Shown in pieces: positions 10,498-22,028 of a stretch of 64,000 nt of DNA (position 1 is its first letter; each line of letters begins with the position of its first letter). The notes beneath the pieces are model-generated. The model was not told the origin of the DNA and made no database searches. It was given only the letters and a program-made list of their open reading frames with translations. The translations under genes were made by a program, and so were the position numbers. The stretch is taken from NCBI GenBank assembly GCA_033439265.1, contig JAVTVX010000026.1, positions 2,407,501 to 2,471,500 of the forward strand, written 5' to 3'. This DNA is from Dillenia suffruticosa (taxonomy: Eukaryota; Streptophyta; Magnoliopsida; Dilleniales; Dilleniaceae).

Positions 10498-12290
10498 TGA
10501 TTTTATTATTATTATTATTACTATTATTATTATTTTTATTGGTCAGTAACCCTGTCACAAGCCTTCCCAAGTGTCGACTTAGGCAAGCTCTATGAGTCGA
10601 CCTGAGCTGCTGATCTGAATGTTTGGAGGACAAAATCCGTTCTACAGTCCTTTGAGATGTGGAGAAGGATAGTTCAAGAGAGCATAGAGAGAGAAGAGAT
10701 AGAAAGAGAAGAGAAGAAAGAGAGTTGGAGACAGAAACAGAGAGAGAATAGAAGACTAAAACAAGGAATTACTTCATTCATAACTGCTCCTTCTACAATG
10801 ACTGCCTTTTATACTACATCAACTCAACTATTCTAACTACCTAGCTCAAGTATTATTCAATTACAACTGAATTATCACTTATTGCAAGTTGGTTATAACT
10901 GTCTTGCTTGTTCCAACTGTCCTAGCAACTCCTTCCATTGTCATTGTTAGCTTCAGCTTTTTCACACTACTAGTCCAACTGCTACTTCCTTAGCTCAACC
11001 CATACAAATGAGACGCAGCCTATCACACACACGCACGCACTGAACTACACCCTCCTCGTGATCGACTGATCTATCACAGTACCTCCTCGGTGCTCGGCAT
11101 TGGGTTAGCCAGGGGTAATATTGGATTTTCCAAAAAACATATAAGTAAAATTTAGTAAGTAGCAAGAGATCAGAATCCTAATCAATGAGGAAAGAAATCC
11201 TTCCTCAATCTAAACTTTCTTAGTTCAAAGGATCCTAGATCGCTTGAAGATCTTTCCTGAAGGATCCTAAAATCTTGAAACATCTTGATAAGGAGCTAGC
11301 ATTTTGACATCTTGAAGGCATATAGAACTAAAACAAACAAGTTATAAATACATCACAAACACAACCGGTAAGATATGTACTCTCTAACTTGAGCATTAGA
11401 GTCTTCCAGTTGGAGCACCCTCCGATTGTTCTTTGCAGGTTTGAATCAATAAGATCGACATGCGACCATCCAACTCGTTTGAATCAGCAGAACCATTATC
11501 TGTGGAGTCAAACCTACCTCCAACAGATTGGTGTCATCCATAGGAATAGACTAATTTCTCGAGTTCTTACCACCGTTCCTTTTTTACTATCATGGCATCA
11601 ACCAAGTGAGAAAGGTCAACCATTAGTTTTGATGATGATGATCTAATAGGAGTCGACACCAACCGAAATAATCCACTAATCATTACTACTATGATAGGGT
11701 CCTACCTATGAAAAGGACCTTTGTAGATGGAGTAGATCGAAACCTCCTCTTTGGAATGTCTTCTAGAGAATGGGTTTTGACCCATCTCATCTTCAATGCT
11801 CTGATAGATCCATAAAAGGGTCTATTGATGAATGTATACATCCCGAAAGCACCATCTCACTTGTCGTAATCTTAGGAGCGCCTCCTCATCATGCTACTAC
11901 CAGAATCACCTTCCACGTGGTAAAACTTTCATCCCCCATACAACGCCATCCTCGGTCATCCTAGTTTGGATGGTCTCAAAGTGCTACCCAGTGCAAGGCA
12001 CAAGAAGATCAAGTTCAATCAAGTTCAGGACACCTATAGGGGTCACGACACTTCAAAGTGACATCGACCTGTCGACTATCACCACCAACTGAACAAAGAA
12101 GGAAATTTACTATGTAGAAATATTGGAACTTAGAGATGATATCAAATACCCATCCAAGCTTCATCCTGGAGATAAAGTAATCGAAGTTCCTACCACAAAT
12201 GTACCAAGACAAATAGTTCAAATTGGAGCCCACCTATCGATTCCTCTCCAGAATGTAATTGTGGATTGCCTTCGACGATACTCTAAATTA
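10498..12290 (+). mobile_element. Gag-less Tat-like Ty3/gypsy element, copy 1
   Basis: The order is LTR (from about 10498, a TGATTTTATTATTA start, to CAACA at 11525), PBS-like GATTGGTGTCATC (11526-11538), a few codons from a start ATG (about 11592), then directly the region before protease, the protease itself and the linker towards RT. Protease-side blocks are visible in several frames, for example PHHATTRITFHVVKLSSP (about 11886-11940) and FRTPIGVTTLQSDIDLS (about 12020-12080). The linker block VPRQIVQIGAHLSIPLQN lies near 12195-12250. Gag is missing. The element is split by a solo LTR (10553-10997). Copies 2 and 3 at 32081 and 61695 share the same structure. Confidence 0.65.
10553..10997 (+). 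mobile_element. Solo LTR (TG..CA, 445 bp) inserted in the Tat-like LTR
   Basis: Compared with copies 2 and 3, copy 1 carries an extra block between GTCAGTA and CATACAAA. It begins TGTCACAAGCC, ends CTTAGCTCA and is flanked by ACCC on both sides (10549-10552 and 10998-11001), where the other copies have a single AACCCATAC. The block has an LTR-like layout: a purine-rich GAGAGA stretch and a CCTTTTATAC TATA-like motif. A small LTR is the best fit, probably Ty1/copia or TRIM-type, but the superfamily is not certain. Confidence 0.75.
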
Positions 12291-12551
12291 AGAAGGGAAA
12301 AGAAATGTAGAAACTAAAAATTAATTCACACATCATTATATAAATAAATTTAAATTATTACATCAAAACCAATTTTCTCAGATATGATCTCAGAATCTCA
12401 TTATGGTCAGCCATTCTTGTGTAGTAACTGCACCAACCTTCGTAGTGTGTCGTATAATATTTTCACGCTTTCATGGTATGTCCTACAACACCAATTCTCA
12501 TGTGTCAATCGAAGCATTAGTGTTGTACTAAATTAAATGGAGTACTATTCA

Positions 12552-13907
12552 TGTCACGCCCCGAACCAGGATCGTGAACAGCCGCCCGTTGTCACTAGAT
12601 GCCGGCTGTATTTTTATAGAAAATTGGACAGAATCTCCCCATAAATTGGAGGTTTCCTATATACAATTTTACATGTATATCACATTCATCCTGTAAAAAT
12701 AAACAATTGGCCATCCCGGCCTCTCCAAATCAACAAATACCACAGCCAACATCCAGAACAACGCAAGACATAAAGTTTCTAGCAGTCCTAGCAACAGACC
12801 TCTACTGTCATGCCCAACTAGAGCATGAGCAGCCGTCACACCAAGCCGATTTAAATTCTACGCATATATAAAATAAATTCTCAAGTTATTTTTAAATATT
12901 TACAAATGCCTCAATGCAATGAAATAATTCAATACGAGAGTTTTACGAATAAATGTTCATCATTTATACAGTCATCCCAAAAAAAAATTAGATAAATAGA
13001 TTGGTCAAACTAAAATCTCCAATACATAACAATATCACCAATCATCGTAGCGGAAGAGACGGAAAATATCCATACCCAAACCCAGTGATATCTCCTCGAT
13101 CTAACACTAATCCTGTGGAAAAGAAAGCGAGGAGTGAGTATCTATGGGAGGATACTCAATAAGTGATGGGATTGACATCATACTATCAATATCGAGGATG
13201 AACTTGGAGTGTCAAAATATAAGATAAGAAAATATCCACAGTGTACAAACCGATCATGTTATTTCAAAATCATATATCATACGTACACATCAGAAGGCAA
13301 GATATGCATTCCAAAATTTACATCAATGTCATGAAAAGCTAGCCAATGAAATATTCCCGGCAATGGTCTACCTCTACCAAGGACGGCGCATTGGGGGTTT
13401 TTTCCAAAAACAAGTATTAAATAATGACTCTCTACCCCAATGTTGGCCACAGACTATCCCAACTAGTCTATAAATAATAATAATGTACATATAACTAGTC
13501 GGCCGTGTATGGTGCCCCCGCCTGGTGCTAGACGGAGCCGTACTCAACGTCCTCTCCGATGAGGGTCAACCTGGGACACCCATACACATGACGATCTGGC
13601 GGATACCTCCGGCCAAAACGTATCCGGGCACAAGGGGTGCCTCTACCAGATGCCCTTTGTAGCTACGGATCACAATATCATATCGGTCGGGCACGTAGCC
13701 CCATGCATCCCATCACCATGTCGGCCGGGCATATAGCCCCATGCATCATATTATAACATCGGCCGGGCATACAGCCCAATATATAAGTAAATCCATTTAA
13801 AACTATGTACCAATGCAGTGGAAGTATTAAAACATATCAATATGTCGAAAATGTGGCACAATATACAGTTATCAAAACTCATGGATGCATATCAATAAAG
13901 TCAGAAA
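12552..13907 (-). mobile_element. Inverted partial Tekay-type LTR
   Basis: The sequence starts TGTCACGCCCCGAACC, the reverse complement of the Tekay LTR end seen at 43235 and 51466 (..GGGGCGTGACA). It follows the reverse complement of the LTR for about 1.36 kb, including the CTCACTCACTGGGTAT and GTATCCGGGCA blocks. Divergence is higher than among the LTRs of elements A and B, so it is another subfamily. It is cut at 13907, where the plus-strand RT of element A begins abruptly. Confidence 0.75.
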
Positions 13908-14800
13908 TTATGGATCTGATGAACTAAGTTTTTCATGACTACTTGGATCGGTTTGTCATCGTATTCATCGATGACATCTTGATATATTCACGGAATGATG
14001 AAGAACATGTTCAGCACCTTCGGGTGGCATTGCAGATACTCCGTGAGAAGCAATTATATGTCAAATTCTCGAAATGTGAGTTTGGACTGAGAGAAATTGG
14101 ATTCTTGGGGCACATTGTCTCCGCGGAGGGTATTTATATTGATCCATGGAAGGTTGAGACTATAGTAAAGTGGAAGCAGCCACAAATAGTTACCGAGATT
14201 CGTAGTTTTCTCGGTTTGACCGGGTATTATCATAGATTTGTAGAGGGATTCTCCCGAATAGCTGCTCCGTTGTCTAAATTGACTCAGAAGGGGGTCAAGT
14301 TTGTTGGGATGACTGCTATGAGGCGAGCTTTCAAGAGCTCAAACAACTGTTGACATCTGCTCCTATTTTAGTGCTTCCCACTAGCAGTTGGGAGTTTACA
14401 ATATACAGTGATGCTAGCCGACAGGGATTGGGTTGAATTCTGATGTAGGATGGTCAGGTTATTGCATATGCCTCGCGACAGCTGAAGAAATACGAGGTTA
14501 ACTACCCAACACATGATTTAAAGTTGGCAGCCATAGTTTTCGCATTGAAGATATGGCGGCATTATCTTTATGGGTGACCTACAGAGTATTTACAGATCAT
14601 AGGAGTTTGAAATATCTATTTACCCAAAAATAGTTGAATTTGAGACAGAGGAGATGGTTAGAGCTTCTTAAAGATTATGACCTCATTATTAACTATCATC
14701 TGGGCAAGGCAAATGTTGTTGCAGATGTCTTGAGTAGGAAGTCAGCATCATCCTCACAGTCGATAAAGAAAGCCTACCTTTCTTGTTTAGTGAGACTCCG
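13908..14800 (+). pseudogene. RT C-terminal half and RNase H (element A)
   Basis: The RT box [10 protein letters not shown] lies near 13965, and [16 protein letters not shown] follows. A one-base deletion near 14303 (GTTTGTTGGGAT against GTTTGTTTGGGAT in B) breaks the frame. RNase H is recognisable ([10 protein letters not shown] followed by a stop, then [21 protein letters not shown]). The catalytic Glu of the E-L-A block is Lys here. A second one-base deletion near 14573 precedes the TDHRSLKYL block. Confidence 0.85.
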
Positions 14801-14879
14801 AGCATTGGGAGTCAGTTTGACTAGTGATGATCAGGGAGGCTTACTAGCCAGATTTGAGGTCAGATCGACTTTGTTCGGC

Positions 14880-16140
14880 TGTATTTGAGAGCTCCAGAGT
14901 ACAGATGAGGAGTTTCAGAGTATTGCGGATAGAGTCCGTAGGGTTGAGGGTGGAGATTTCGGGATCCGAAGAGATGGTTTGATAGTATTCAAGGAGCGAG
15001 TTTGTATTCCCACTGATTCAGATCTCCGCAAGACCATACTCGAGAAGGTACACTCCTCCGCTTATGCATTGCATCTGGGTAGTACCAAGATGTATTGAAC
15101 CATTCGGGATAGTTATTGGTGGCCTAGCATGAAACAGGAAATAGCGGATTTTGTGACTAGGTGTTTAGTTTGCCAGCAGCTGAGACCGAGCATTAGTGGC
15201 CGGCTGGTACATTACAGCCCTTACCCATCCCTGAGTGGAAGTGGGATCACATTACTATGGATTTTGTGATAGAGCTACCGCGGACTTCATCACAGTATGA
15301 TACCATTTGGGTGATTGTAGATCGACTTACCAAATCCACGCATTTTCTTCCTATTCGCAGTGACTATCCTTTGGAGACCTTGGCACGTCTTTACATTGAT
15401 ACAATAGTCTGGCTGCATGGTGTTCTTGTGTCAACAGTAACAGGGACCCGAGATTCAAATTCAGATTTTGGCCCAAGTTGTAGGAGGCAATGGGCATAAG
15501 GCTGAATTTTAGTACAGCCTATCATCCGCAAACAGATTGTCAGTCAGAGAGGACCATTTAGACCCTTGAGGACATGCTGAGGGCATGTGTGATAAATTTC
15601 TGAGGTAGTTGGGATCGGCACCTTTCATTGATCGAATTCGCATATAATAATAGCTATCAGGCCAGTATAGGGATGCCCCCGTATGAGGCACTGTATAGTA
15701 GGAAGTGCCGCACCCCGATATGCTGGGATGAGATCGGAGAGCGACGTCTCAGCAGTGTTGAGCTGATTGAAGAAATGAAGGATAAAGTAAAGGTCAACCG
15801 TGAGCGGATGAAAACCGCCCAGGACAGACAGAAGGCATATGCCGATCGTAGGCGGCGACCTCTTGAGTTTGCCACTGAAGATATGGTTTTCTTGAGGATA
15901 TCTCCTTGGAAGGGAGTTATATGATTCAGGCAGCGGGGCAAGTTGAGCTCTAGATATATAGGGCCCTTCCGTATCCTTGAGAGGGTCGGAAATGTGGCAT
16001 ACAGATTGGAGCTGTCAAATGAACTATCCCATATTCACGATGTTTTCCATGCCTTAGTACTCAGGAAGTATTTGGTCAATCCTTTTCATGTACTTGAGCC
16101 TCCACCTGTTGAGTTACAAGAGCACCTTAGTCTTCCGGTT
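14880..16140 (+). pseudogene. Integrase (element A)
   Basis: The zinc finger has [10 protein letters not shown] and CLVCQQ, with a stop at about 15096. The core starts at 15257 with [15 protein letters not shown] and runs to a broken second Asp region, where VSDRDPRF of B is replaced by VTGTRDSN. The Glu block QSERTI follows in another frame. The C-terminal part (15628-15924 and 15943-16140) contains MPPYEALYSRKCRTPICW, RPLEFATEDMVFLRISPWKG and IGPFRILERVGNVAYRL. Stops and frameshifts disable it. Confidence 0.85.
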
Positions 16141-16290
16141 CAGCCCGTGACTATTCTAGATCGGCAGGTCAGGAAGCTGCGGAGCAAGGAAGTATTGTTG
16201 GTCTGAGTCTTGTGGAGGAGTGACCAAGTTGAGGAAGAGACCTGGGAGCCCGAGGAGGCTATGAGGAGATAGTATCCCTATTTATTTACT
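16141..16290 (+). pseudogene. Chromodomain (element A)
   Basis: After VFHALVLRKYL, the frame gives PVTILDRQVRKLRSKEV, a stop at 16204-16206, then VLWRSDQVEEETWEPEEAM. This is the chromodomain at the end of Tekay-type chromovirus integrases, which in functional elements directs integration to particular chromatin. The internal stop would remove it. Confidence 0.75.
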
Positions 16291-16344
16291 GTTTAGTCCT
16301 CTTTTAATTTTGAGGACGCAACTTGTTTTTAGGAGGTTAGAAAA

Positions 16345-19319
16345 TGTAACACCAACACTATGGTATCCGTACTATTGTACTCCTATTCAGGAATTAAATA
16401 AAATATTTATCAGTTATATATAGAGAGAAATTTTTACTTTTTTGATTTTTTATTTTTAGGGGTTTTAAATCGAAATTTTTGGTATATATAAAGTATCCGT
16501 ATTTCTGATTTGAGGCATATCCTCTTTTGTTAAAAAAAAAAAGAAAAAAAAATGGAAGTACTGCGTTTTGGCCAAAACGCAGCATCCCCCCAAATTAGAA
16601 TAGGACTTTTAACGTTAATCCTTTCTCTTTTCCCTCTCTCTCTCTCTCTCCGCCTCTTCTCCTTCCCGTGGCCGCCTTATATTCCTCCCCCTCCGTCGCC
16701 ATTCTCTCTCCACCGCTGCTCCTCCCTCCCGCAAGCGCAGCCTCCCCACGAGCACAGCCTCCCAGCGAGCGCGATCCTCCTCGCGTGAGCGCGTGGCTCA
16801 GCTCACGAGCTCGCTAGCTTGCAGCGCGATATTCCCCGCGTGAGCGCAAAGCTCCTCGTGCGAGTGCACTACTGCACGCGATCTTCTGCCAGCGCTCTAA
16901 AGCACGAGTGTGAGTGCGTGACTGTCCGAGCGCACCACAGTGTGAGCGTACCTGCTCGGGAGAGCACCTACACAGGAGCGCGTGCCTGCTCACGAGCGCA
17001 TGCCTGCGCATGACCGCCCGCCTGCCCGCCAGCACATGCAACCCACCAGCCCGTGATCCGCCAGCCCACCAGCCCGCCAGCCCGCAAGCCGCCAACCCGC
17101 CAGCCTGCCAGCCCGCCAGCCCGCCAGCCCGTAAGCCCGCCAACCCGCAAGCCGCGAGCCCGCAAACCTGCAAGCCCGCGAGCCCGTGAACCTGCGATGC
17201 CAATGAGCCTGCGACTAGCCGTCTCCTTCGAGAGCTCACCTGCAGTCGCCGCAGAAACCTTAGGTCGCGGCTTCTTCACTGCAGGTAACGGCTATGTTGG
17301 TTGTAGTCCTAGGGTTTGGTATTTAAAATTTGAGTTAGTTGCTAATATTGTTCAAATTTGAAAATATTACAGGTTTTAAATCAATTCGACGGGCGAATGA
17401 AAATTAGGTCTGAGATTTGCGAAACCCTAGGTGAGAGAGAAATGCAATCACTTAAAATTTTGAAATAAATTTAATCGAATTTAGATTGAAATTAGAATCA
17501 GAAACTATATATATGTTTTGAAATATGTTAAATTCGAAGAAAATTAGAAAAATGAGAAATTTGATCATATGTGAGCCAAATGATTCAAAATTTATGATAC
17601 GGGAATATAAAAAGGAGATAGTGTAAATTAAGGTTGTATTAATTAGGAAAGACAATGGAAAATCCGTTTATAGGCTACTATATGATGTTAAATTGTGATG
17701 ATTTGATTATGTTGATCTTTTTGAAGACTCGAAGAGTCAGATTGGATAATTTTTTAAAATAGGGAGTGACCACCCTCCCTAGGAAGGTGAGTGGGACGCT
17801 ATTCTCTTGTTTGAAATAGTGAAACCTAATTTTATCGTGTTTTTAATAAAACATACTTTTGATATGTATTGTCTCGAGTATGGAATTGAAATTCAAATCT
17901 GTTTTGTGATTATTGGAGTGTCGTACTTATGTTTTCTATGATTATACATCCATATTTGAAATGAAATGAAATTGTGCTATGATTTGAGAAATGGAATGTA
18001 TTTCTATTCTACGATTGCATTGGTTTGTTGAATTTAAATGATTTTGATGAAATATATTGACACACAGATTTGAATTGTTTTGAGGATATGATGAGATGAT
18101 TTGGCTATGTGGGTTGGATGCCTACTAGCTTGAGATGATATGATGATATGACATTATTTGATTTGATTCCGTAGCTACGAAGGGCGTTTGTAAAGGCACC
18201 GGGTTGCCCGGATACGTTTTTACTGGAGGTATTCACTTATGTCATATATCTAATGGCTATAAGCGTGGCTGGTTGAACCCAAGTAAGGGGGAGAACGTGT
18301 GTGATGCCACCATCTAGCATCGGGCGGGGTTCTATACACGATGATGAGCTAGCCCCAGCAAACTCATGGCCAATATCGGGGTAGAGAGCGACTTTTGAAC
18401 TTTATGCATAATAAAACCCCCGATGTGTCTATCCTTGGTCATGGTTAACCTTTGCCAGGATCTTTTCGGCTTGTTCTATGATCAACTTGATTTTAAATGG
18501 ATGTATATATGTATGTTAATATGTGAATTATTAAATGAGTTCATTTTAGCGAACATATCATGATTTACTGTAAAATTTGAATTATTGACTATGAATAATA
18601 TTATTTGACACTCCATTGTTCATCTACACTATTAGTGCTTGAGATTAATCCCCTCACTCACTGGGTATCTTCCTTGATACTCACCCCTCTTCTTTCCCTC
18701 CTTAGATAAGATTATTGTGCTAGAGCGACGTTTCGGGCTCTAGAGGATTTGATAGCTTGTTGGCGGATTTGAGTGTTTTTCGAAGGTGAGATTTAAATTA
18801 AATTGAGATATGAGCTCCGCGCTTTATTTTCGACCCTGTGAGGTTTTGACTTTGAGGTTTGTAGTTGATCGTGTATTCATCGTGGGATTGACTGTATAAT
18901 TTATGTACATTTATTTGCAAAACTCTCATATTTCATTTGCATTGAGGCAAATTATAGTGTTTGAATGTCAACTACAGAAAATTGGTTGTAAATTGTATAA
19001 AACTTAGGTCCGCTCAGTGTGGCGGCTGCTCATGTTCTAGTTGGACATGATAATAGAGATCTGTGGCTAGGATTGTTAGTAATTTATTTAGCCTGGCGTT
19101 GTTTTGGATATCTGCTGTGGTTGGTGGGTTGTTAGGAAGTCGGGATGACTATTTTATTTTATTTACAGGATAATTTTAAATTATACAGGTTTAAACATGT
19201 TTATTTGTACATGGGAGACCTTCGATTTATGAGGAGATTCTATCTGATTTTCTGTAAAAATATAGCCGACATTCAGGGTAACGTGAGGCTGATCACGACC
19301 CCCGGTTCGAGACGTGACA
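16345..19319 (+). repeat. 3' LTR of element A (about 2.98 kb)
   Basis: Starts TGTAACACC after a purine-rich tract (TTTTTAGGAGGTTAGAAAA) and ends GACGTGACA. It contains a promoter-like stretch, a CT-rich run (16620-16665), a GC-rich core with repeats of AGCCCGCC and CCAGCCCG (16740-17210), the block CAGAAACCTTAGGTCGCGGC, and then AT-rich sequence. At the start it resembles the 3' LTR of B more than the two LTRs of B resemble each other. Confidence 0.9.
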
Positions 19320-19324
19320 AGAAG

Positions 19325-20035
19325 TGGATAGAAAGATGAATCGATGAATCTGGTTAATAAAGCAAGACTTATTGTTGGTGTTCAAGTACGAATGTAATTT
19401 CTTTGATTTTCAATATAATATCTCTAATTTCACATTTGTCTTTGAATAACAATCTAAATTGTTTGTATTATTGGTTCCTCCAATACCAAATATTGGGAGT
19501 GCATATAGAAGCCAACCATCATCATTACTACCTGACTCCATCGTAGAAAGTAATATTTTCATTTACAACCATTCTTTACAATATTATTATGTAATTATAT
19601 TCATTTCACTATTGGTTTTTATGAATAAATTAATATGAAAAATTGTGCATAAAGTTGATCATTGCTATTCAATTATTTACTTAATTTTGGAATTATCTAG
19701 TTTTGATGCTCGAATTGTGCTTTTAAATTGTGATGGTAATATTTTTTTATGATCAAAGTGAACATTTTTTGGCTTGAGCATCTCAAAAAGCATGTAGTTG
19801 TGAGACATGCAATCTTTTTTTTTTTTGGTCTTATATGTACTGATCATTTTACTTATGAATCAATATATCAATCATACTCGCATATTAATACAATCCTTAT
19901 TATAATTATATTATTTTTGTAATTTCTTTATTTTATAGTCTGTTAATTTACCTATAGTAATTCAAATCTACAGCATCTTAAAAAACTGTTACTACTGCTA
20001 TTATGTGATAACTAACAATAAAGGGTAGTAAATTG
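19325..20035. other. AT-rich non-coding sequence within the duplication
   Basis: No coding or element signature is visible. It is present in both duplication copies (partner about 51472-52185) with scattered substitutions. Confidence 0.5.
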
Positions 20036-20038
20036 TCC

Positions 20039-20450
20039 TATCAGTTGTGCTAACCGATGATAAAATATAGTAACAGCTCCTAACACTTGTGATAACCAAT
20101 GAAAAAATATAGTAATTTTTCTAATACTTGTTGTAATCGATGATAAAATATAGTAAATTTTCCAAATACCTGTGGTAACCAATAATCAAAGATAGTAACA
20201 TTTCCTAACACTTATGACAATTGATGCTAAAAGATAGTAACATATCCTAATACATGTGATAACTGATGATAAACAACATAACATTTTTTAATAGTTGTGA
20301 TAATCGACGATAAAAGGTAGTAACATTTTCTAACACATATGGTAACCCATGATAAACGACAGTAATTTTTCTCAATACTTTTCAAATCAATGATAAAAGA
20401 CAGTAACTTTTATCAACGCTTTTCTAACCATCGGTATAAACTTAGGATAT
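20039..20450 (+). repeat. 42-bp tandem repeat array (about 10 copies)
   Basis: Units of 41-42 bp follow one another, with the pattern CGATGATAAAATATAGTAAC, then about eight variable bases, then CTAACACTTGTGGTAA. Each differs from the next at several positions. The array ends in CTAACCATCGGTATAAAC. It is present in copy 2 at 52189-52575. A low-copy decayed array like this is often the subterminal part of a DNA transposon, but no terminus is identified. Confidence 0.75.
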
Positions 20451-20637
20451 GCTTCAACAATAATCAAAATCTTCATGATAGACTTATCCCGACTGATGTA
20501 TAGCCAATTGAAAGACCATCTGTCGGAGAATATTCTATCGATGATTTTAATAGGTTTAGTAGACGGTTTTAGTGCATCTGGGTAGAAGATTTGTTTTGTA
20601 GGGGTATTTCTATTTCATTATCACAATACATTCACTC

Positions 20638-20755
20638 CTTGCTGCCATTAAAAATTCGTTCTTGCATCGACTTGCTGTCAACAATGATTTTCTCCAAGGT
20701 GATCTCAATAAAGAGGTTTATATAAAACTTACACTCGAATTATTTACGGTAAGAT
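20638..20755 (+). pseudogene. Ty1/copia reverse transcriptase fragment
   Basis: One reading frame gives LHRLAVNNDFLQGDLNKEVY, the copia RT block usually written QLDVNNAFLHGDL..EVYM. It is only about 40 codons long. The same block appears at 25313 in a longer copia remnant and again at 52788 in duplication copy 2. Confidence 0.7.
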
Positions 20756-20759
20756 TTTC

Positions 20760-21235
20760 TCTCAACTAATATACATATATATATTGGATGACATTACAAT
20801 AGTCCCATATTTTTAGATTTGTTTGTTTCCTACATTTAGGTCATCACAAGAGTCTAATATTTTGGAATTGTTAGTTTCCTACTTTTAGGCAATGCTACAT
20901 AGAAACGGAAATGAGAAACGAAAGTGGTATAGAAACAATACGGAGAAACGACTTTTAATAAAAATATAGGAAATGGAAACATGTAGGGAATGCATACATA
21001 TTAAAAATATAAAATTTTTATATAAATATTAATTATTTCACAATAAAAATAAAAAAATCAAATATAAAATCAATAATTATCAGACAAATAAAATCAAAAA
21101 ATAAAATTTAAATTTAAATAAAATAAATAATTTATTAAACTAAACATATATATTTTATATTAGACAAAAAATTAAAAAACAAATGTAATTTACTAAACCA
21201 ATTCTATATATTATCACTTTCATTCTTCTTACTCA
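20760..21235. other. AT-rich non-coding sequence
   Basis: It contains an imperfect direct repeat of about 65 bp (about 20785-20915) around TTTAGATTTGTTTGTTTCCT. Copy 2 has only one of the two repeats. Nothing else is recognised. Confidence 0.5.
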
Positions 21236-21239
21236 TATT

Positions 21240-22028
21240 ATATCCTCATCAAAAAATACAGTCTTCAATTCTGATTCATCTAATACTAGATTATCAATTT
21301 CAAGAATAACCAATATCTTTTTTGCTCCCAAATTGATTCCCTCTAATATTCCATAATTTCGTCCTCTCATCATAATATGAAGATGTGGATCTTGACAAAA
21401 GATGAAAATTGTTATGAACAAATACCAAGTCTTCTGCACGTTTTGAACTTGATTTGTTTCTTCTAAACGAATGAATAAAAGAATAAGTGTTCCAATTTCT
21501 TTTGCAGCAAAAAGAGGAACTAGATTGTTTAAACACTTTAAAAGCCAATTTTTGAAGTCAAGGTGCCTTCGAATCATAACATGCCCTCCATGTTTTGGAT
21601 CCATATTATACCTACTTGCAGTTAAATCTAAATCTCCAAATGATCCACTTTTTAGAGAAAATTCAACAAATTCATTATAGATGCTAACACGCCCACCTTC
21701 ATTAGGAAAAAAGTATTCTAAAGCACTTTTTCGTTCAATTGAGACTTGTCCATCCATATTAGAAGCCATTCTATCTTTTGTCTTTCTTAAAGCCACTTAT
21801 CATCATAAAATCTTAAAAAAAAAACAAGAAAATTAATAATATGTTAGAGAAAGTCATTGACTATAATGAAGTTAAAAAAAATAGTAATGAATTAGAAAAA
21901 TAAAAAATTTAACTAAATAATTACCTTGGATTCAATGAATGAGTTGAATAATGTAGTAAAGTTTTCTTCTTTGCCCAATGAGCAATGAGAATATGATGAA
22001 TCACATAATAAAGAGAAGAGAACTCGTG
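21240..22028 (-). pseudogene. hAT transposase, C-terminal part
   Basis: On the minus strand, from 22028 down, the frame reads EFSSLYYVIHHILIAHW and then THSLNP. Lower down come SGSFGDLDLTASRYNMDP and, after a frame change near 21548, MAFKVFKQSSSSFCCKRNW, SFIHSFRRNK and RAEDLVFVHNN. These are the hAT RNase-H-fold end and the C-terminal dimerisation region of plant hAT transposases that carry a DUF659 domain. The gene is interrupted at 22028 by an LTR and has frameshifts. The upstream part lies at 23846-25281. Confidence 0.8.

Larger units (their letters stand above)
13908..19319 (+). mobile_element. Element A: 5'-truncated Tekay-type Ty3/gypsy element with 3' LTR
   Basis: It begins inside RT at TTATGGATCTGATGAAC and continues through RNase H, integrase and chromodomain to the polypurine tract and a full 3' LTR (16345-19319, TGTAACACC..GACGTGACA). 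It then has AGAAG (19320-19324), the same five bases that flank element B, followed by flanking sequence that also matches B's right flank. It is therefore the duplicated 3' part of the same insertion as B, not an independent one. The coding region is dead. Confidence 0.9.

Noticed and set aside
16914-17361. Pro/Ala/Arg-rich ORFs on both strands in the LTR GC cores (also near 40877-41149 and 48966-49333)
   Set aside because: Repeats of CCAGCCCG stay open in several frames at once, so the ORFs are composition artefacts.
20039-20450. CRISPR-like spaced repeat
   Set aside because: The units are contiguous, diverged and AT-rich without unique spacers, and the DNA is plant nuclear.
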